The position numbers were made by a program, and so were the translations under genes. The notes below the pieces were generated by a model that saw only the letters and a list, made by a program, of their open reading frames with translations, ran no database searches and was not told where the DNA came from. A stretch of 64,000 bases of DNA from Kitasatospora paranensis (GTDB lineage Bacteria > Actinomycetota > Actinomycetes > Streptomycetales > Streptomycetaceae): NCBI RefSeq assembly GCF_039544005.1, contig NZ_BAABKV010000001.1:682001-746000 (forward strand), read 5' to 3'. This document shows, one piece after another, positions 62,404 through 64,000 of the stretch (position 1 is the stretch's first letter; the number at the start of each line of letters is the position of its first letter).

Positions 62404-63884
62404 GTGACGCTCCTCAGCAGGCAACGGAACGGGGCGATCACGCCCGACGGCATGCCACGGGCGTCGTCCGTCCGGTGGGTCCTCGCCGGGCTGTCGCTCT
62501 CCATGGTGCTGTCCTCGCTCGGCACCAGCAGTGCCAACGTCGCACTGCCGACGCTGGCGCGCGCCTTCGGTGCCTCGTTCCAGGAGGTGCAGTGGATCGT
62601 CCTCGCCTACCTGCTGGCCGTCACCAGCCTGGTCGTCAGCGTCGGACGGCTCGGTGACCTCACCGGCCGCCGGCGGCTACTGCTGGCCGGGATCTCGCTG
62701 TTCACGGCGGGCTCGGTGCTGTGCGGGGCCGCTCCCGCGCTCGGGATCCTGATCGCCGCCCGGGCCCTGCAGGGCACCGGCGCGGCCGTCATGATGGCCC
62801 TCACCATGGCGTTCGTGGGCGAGACCGTCCCGACCGCCCGGACGGGCAGCGCCATGGGCCTGCTCGGCACGATGTCCGCGATCGGCACCGCCCTCGGTCC
62901 GTCCCTGGGCGGCGCGCTGATCTCCGGCCCCGGCTGGCGGGTGATCTTCCTCCTGAACGCCCCGCTGGGCCTGCTGGCCCTCGTCCTGGCCCACCGCCAC
63001 CTGCCGCCCGACCGTCACCGGGCCGCCGCCGAGCGGACCGGCCTCGACCGGACCGGCTTCGATGGGGTCGGCACGCTGCTGCTCGCCCTGACCCTGGCCG
63101 CGTACGCCCTCGCGATGACGCTCGGGCACGGCAGCTTCGGGTCGCTCAACCTGACGTTGCTGGTGGCGGCCGCCGGCGGGGCCGGCCTGTTCGTCCGGGC
63201 CGAGTCGAGGGCCGCTTCGCCCCTGATCCGCCCGGCGGTGCTGCGTGATCCGCTGCTGCGGGCGGGCCTCGGCACGAGCGCCCTCGTCTCGACGGTGATG
63301 ATGGGGACGCTGGTGGTCGGGCCGTTCTACCTCGCCCGCGGCCTCGGGCTCGGCAACGCCGCCGTCGGACTCGCCCTGTCCGCCGGTCCGTTGGCCACCG
63401 CCCTGGCCGGTGTGCCGGCCGGTCGCCTCGCGGATCGCTTCGGCGCCCCGAGGATGACCGTCCTCGGGCTCGCAGGCATCGCCGCCGGCTCCGTCGTCCT
63501 GGCCCTGACGCCGACGGCGCTCGGCCTCCTCGGCTACCTCGCCCCCTCGTGGTCGTCACCGCCGGCTACGCCGTCTTCCAGACCGCGAACAACACCACCG
63601 TCATGGCGGACGTCCACCCCGATCGACGGGGCGTCGTCTCGGGCATGCTCAACCTGTCGCGCAACCTCGGCCTGATCACCGGCGCCACGGTGATGGGCGC
63701 CGTGTTCAGCCTCGCCGCGGCCACCGCGGACGGGACACGGAACATGGCGACGGACGTGACGACGGCGCACCCCGCGGCCGTTGCCGCCGGAATGCGGATC
63801 ACCTTCGCGGTGGCGGCGCTGCTGATCCTGGGCGCGCTCGCCCTCACCGTGGCCGGCCGCGCACGGGCGCGCCGGGCGGGATAG
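62404..63884 (+). CDS. MFS exporter, DHA2 family, frameshifted in this sequence
   Basis: Repaired product 493 residues, 14 predicted helices. The GTG start follows GGAGGGCAC. Landmarks: WVLAGLSLSMVLSSLGTSSA then NVALPTLARAFGASFQEVQW (motif D1), GRLGDLTGRRRLLLAGISLF (motif A), GTMSAIGTALGPSLGGALIS (motif C). The frame breaks in the CCCCC run at 63542-63546 after LGLLGYLAP and continues as VVTAGYAVFQTANNTTVMAD to SLAAATADGTRN. Probably regulated by the divergent XRE-cupin protein. Confidence 0.88.
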
Positions 63885-63920
63885 GAGGATCCGGCGGAGC
63901 CGTCCGCCCCGGCGGCCGCC

Positions 63921-64000
63921 TCAGCTCCAGGGCGTGTTCATCAGGAGGTCCGAGGTCTTCAGGGCGACCGCGGCCACCAGTACCAGCGCCACACCCACCG
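63921..64000 (-). CDS. C-terminal end of a membrane protein (partial)
   Basis: The last 25 codons of a minus-strand gene running in from beyond the window: VGVALVLVAAVALKTSDLLM then NTPWS and TGA. The hydrophobic stretch is a final transmembrane helix. Too short to identify. Confidence 0.55.
   Translation of the reverse strand, partial: VGVALVLVAAVALKTSDLLMNTPWS

Noticed and set aside
1..64000. Biosynthetic gene cluster, prophage or integrative element
   Set aside because: Single PhzF, methyltransferase and monooxygenase genes are scattered among unrelated units; no polyketide or peptide synthetase, integrase, transposase or attachment-site repeat was found.
1..64000. tRNA or rRNA genes
   Set aside because: No recognisable tRNA or rRNA sequence was noticed by eye; a covariance-model scan would be decisive.

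Overview
The window is very GC-rich with strong third-position G/C bias. It carries Tat and lipoprotein signals, ECF sigma factors, LacI/TetR/MarR/XRE-type control, TerD/AIM24 proteins and many small Actinobacteria-specific families. This fits a Streptomycetaceae chromosome (Streptomyces/Kitasatospora type). The content looks like an accessory or arm region: stress, redox, sugar use and orphan regulators, with almost no housekeeping genes except a tiny ribosomal protein (bL37) and an NAD-dependent DNA ligase. I see no rRNA, tRNA, CRISPR array, insertion sequence or biosynthetic gene cluster.

Layout. 0-13 kb: small conserved hypotheticals, a leucine-carboxyl-methyltransferase-type enzyme, a HEAT fragment, a DHA2 exporter divergent from a MarR regulator, a Sel1-repeat protein and a PhzF-like protein fused to an unknown domain. 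13-20 kb: a colicin-immunity-like protein, an ECF41 (SigJ-type) sigma factor facing its AhpD-like partner gene, an inositol-phosphate-phosphatase-like secreted enzyme, a cysteine-rich 55-aa protein behind a CsoR-type operator, and a HEAT/GyrB-like protein. 20-31 kb: a GHL10-type hydrolase, a class V aminotransferase, a SigE-family sigma factor with a membrane partner, and a Tat lipoprotein flavin oxidase. 31-38 kb: three AIM24 genes (one fused to TerD), bL37, an aminotransferase coupled to a YheO/DauR-like regulator, a STAS protein and a tandem universal stress protein. 38-47 kb: haloalkane dehalogenase plus NmrA gene divergent from a TetR gene, a SUKH-4 protein, a flavin monooxygenase divergent from another TetR gene, and ligA. 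47-58 kb: an L-arabinose block made of a YtfQ/YtfR/YtfT/YjfF-type sugar importer, araA and a secreted GH54 arabinofuranosidase, flanked by LacI-type operators. 58-64 kb: a FprA-type reductase, a hydrolase, an acetyltransferase, an XRE-cupin regulator and a second DHA2 exporter.

How genes work together. The clearest circuit is the arabinose block. The secreted arabinofuranosidase releases arabinose, the ABC importer takes it up and AraA isomerises it. The same TGTTAGCGCTAACA operator sits before both the importer operon and the arabinofuranosidase gene. The repressor, araB and araD are not in the window. Other self-contained modules are ECF41 with its AhpD-like target, the MarR/DHA2 pair, the TetR/dehalogenase-NmrA pair, and the YheO-like regulator with its coupled aminotransferase.

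Data quality. Ten genes and one gene fragment are broken by frameshifts. In all 17 breaks I located, adding back one G or C in a short G/C run restores the conserved protein. This points to systematic homopolymer deletions in the sequence rather than gene decay, so these genes are annotated across the breaks.
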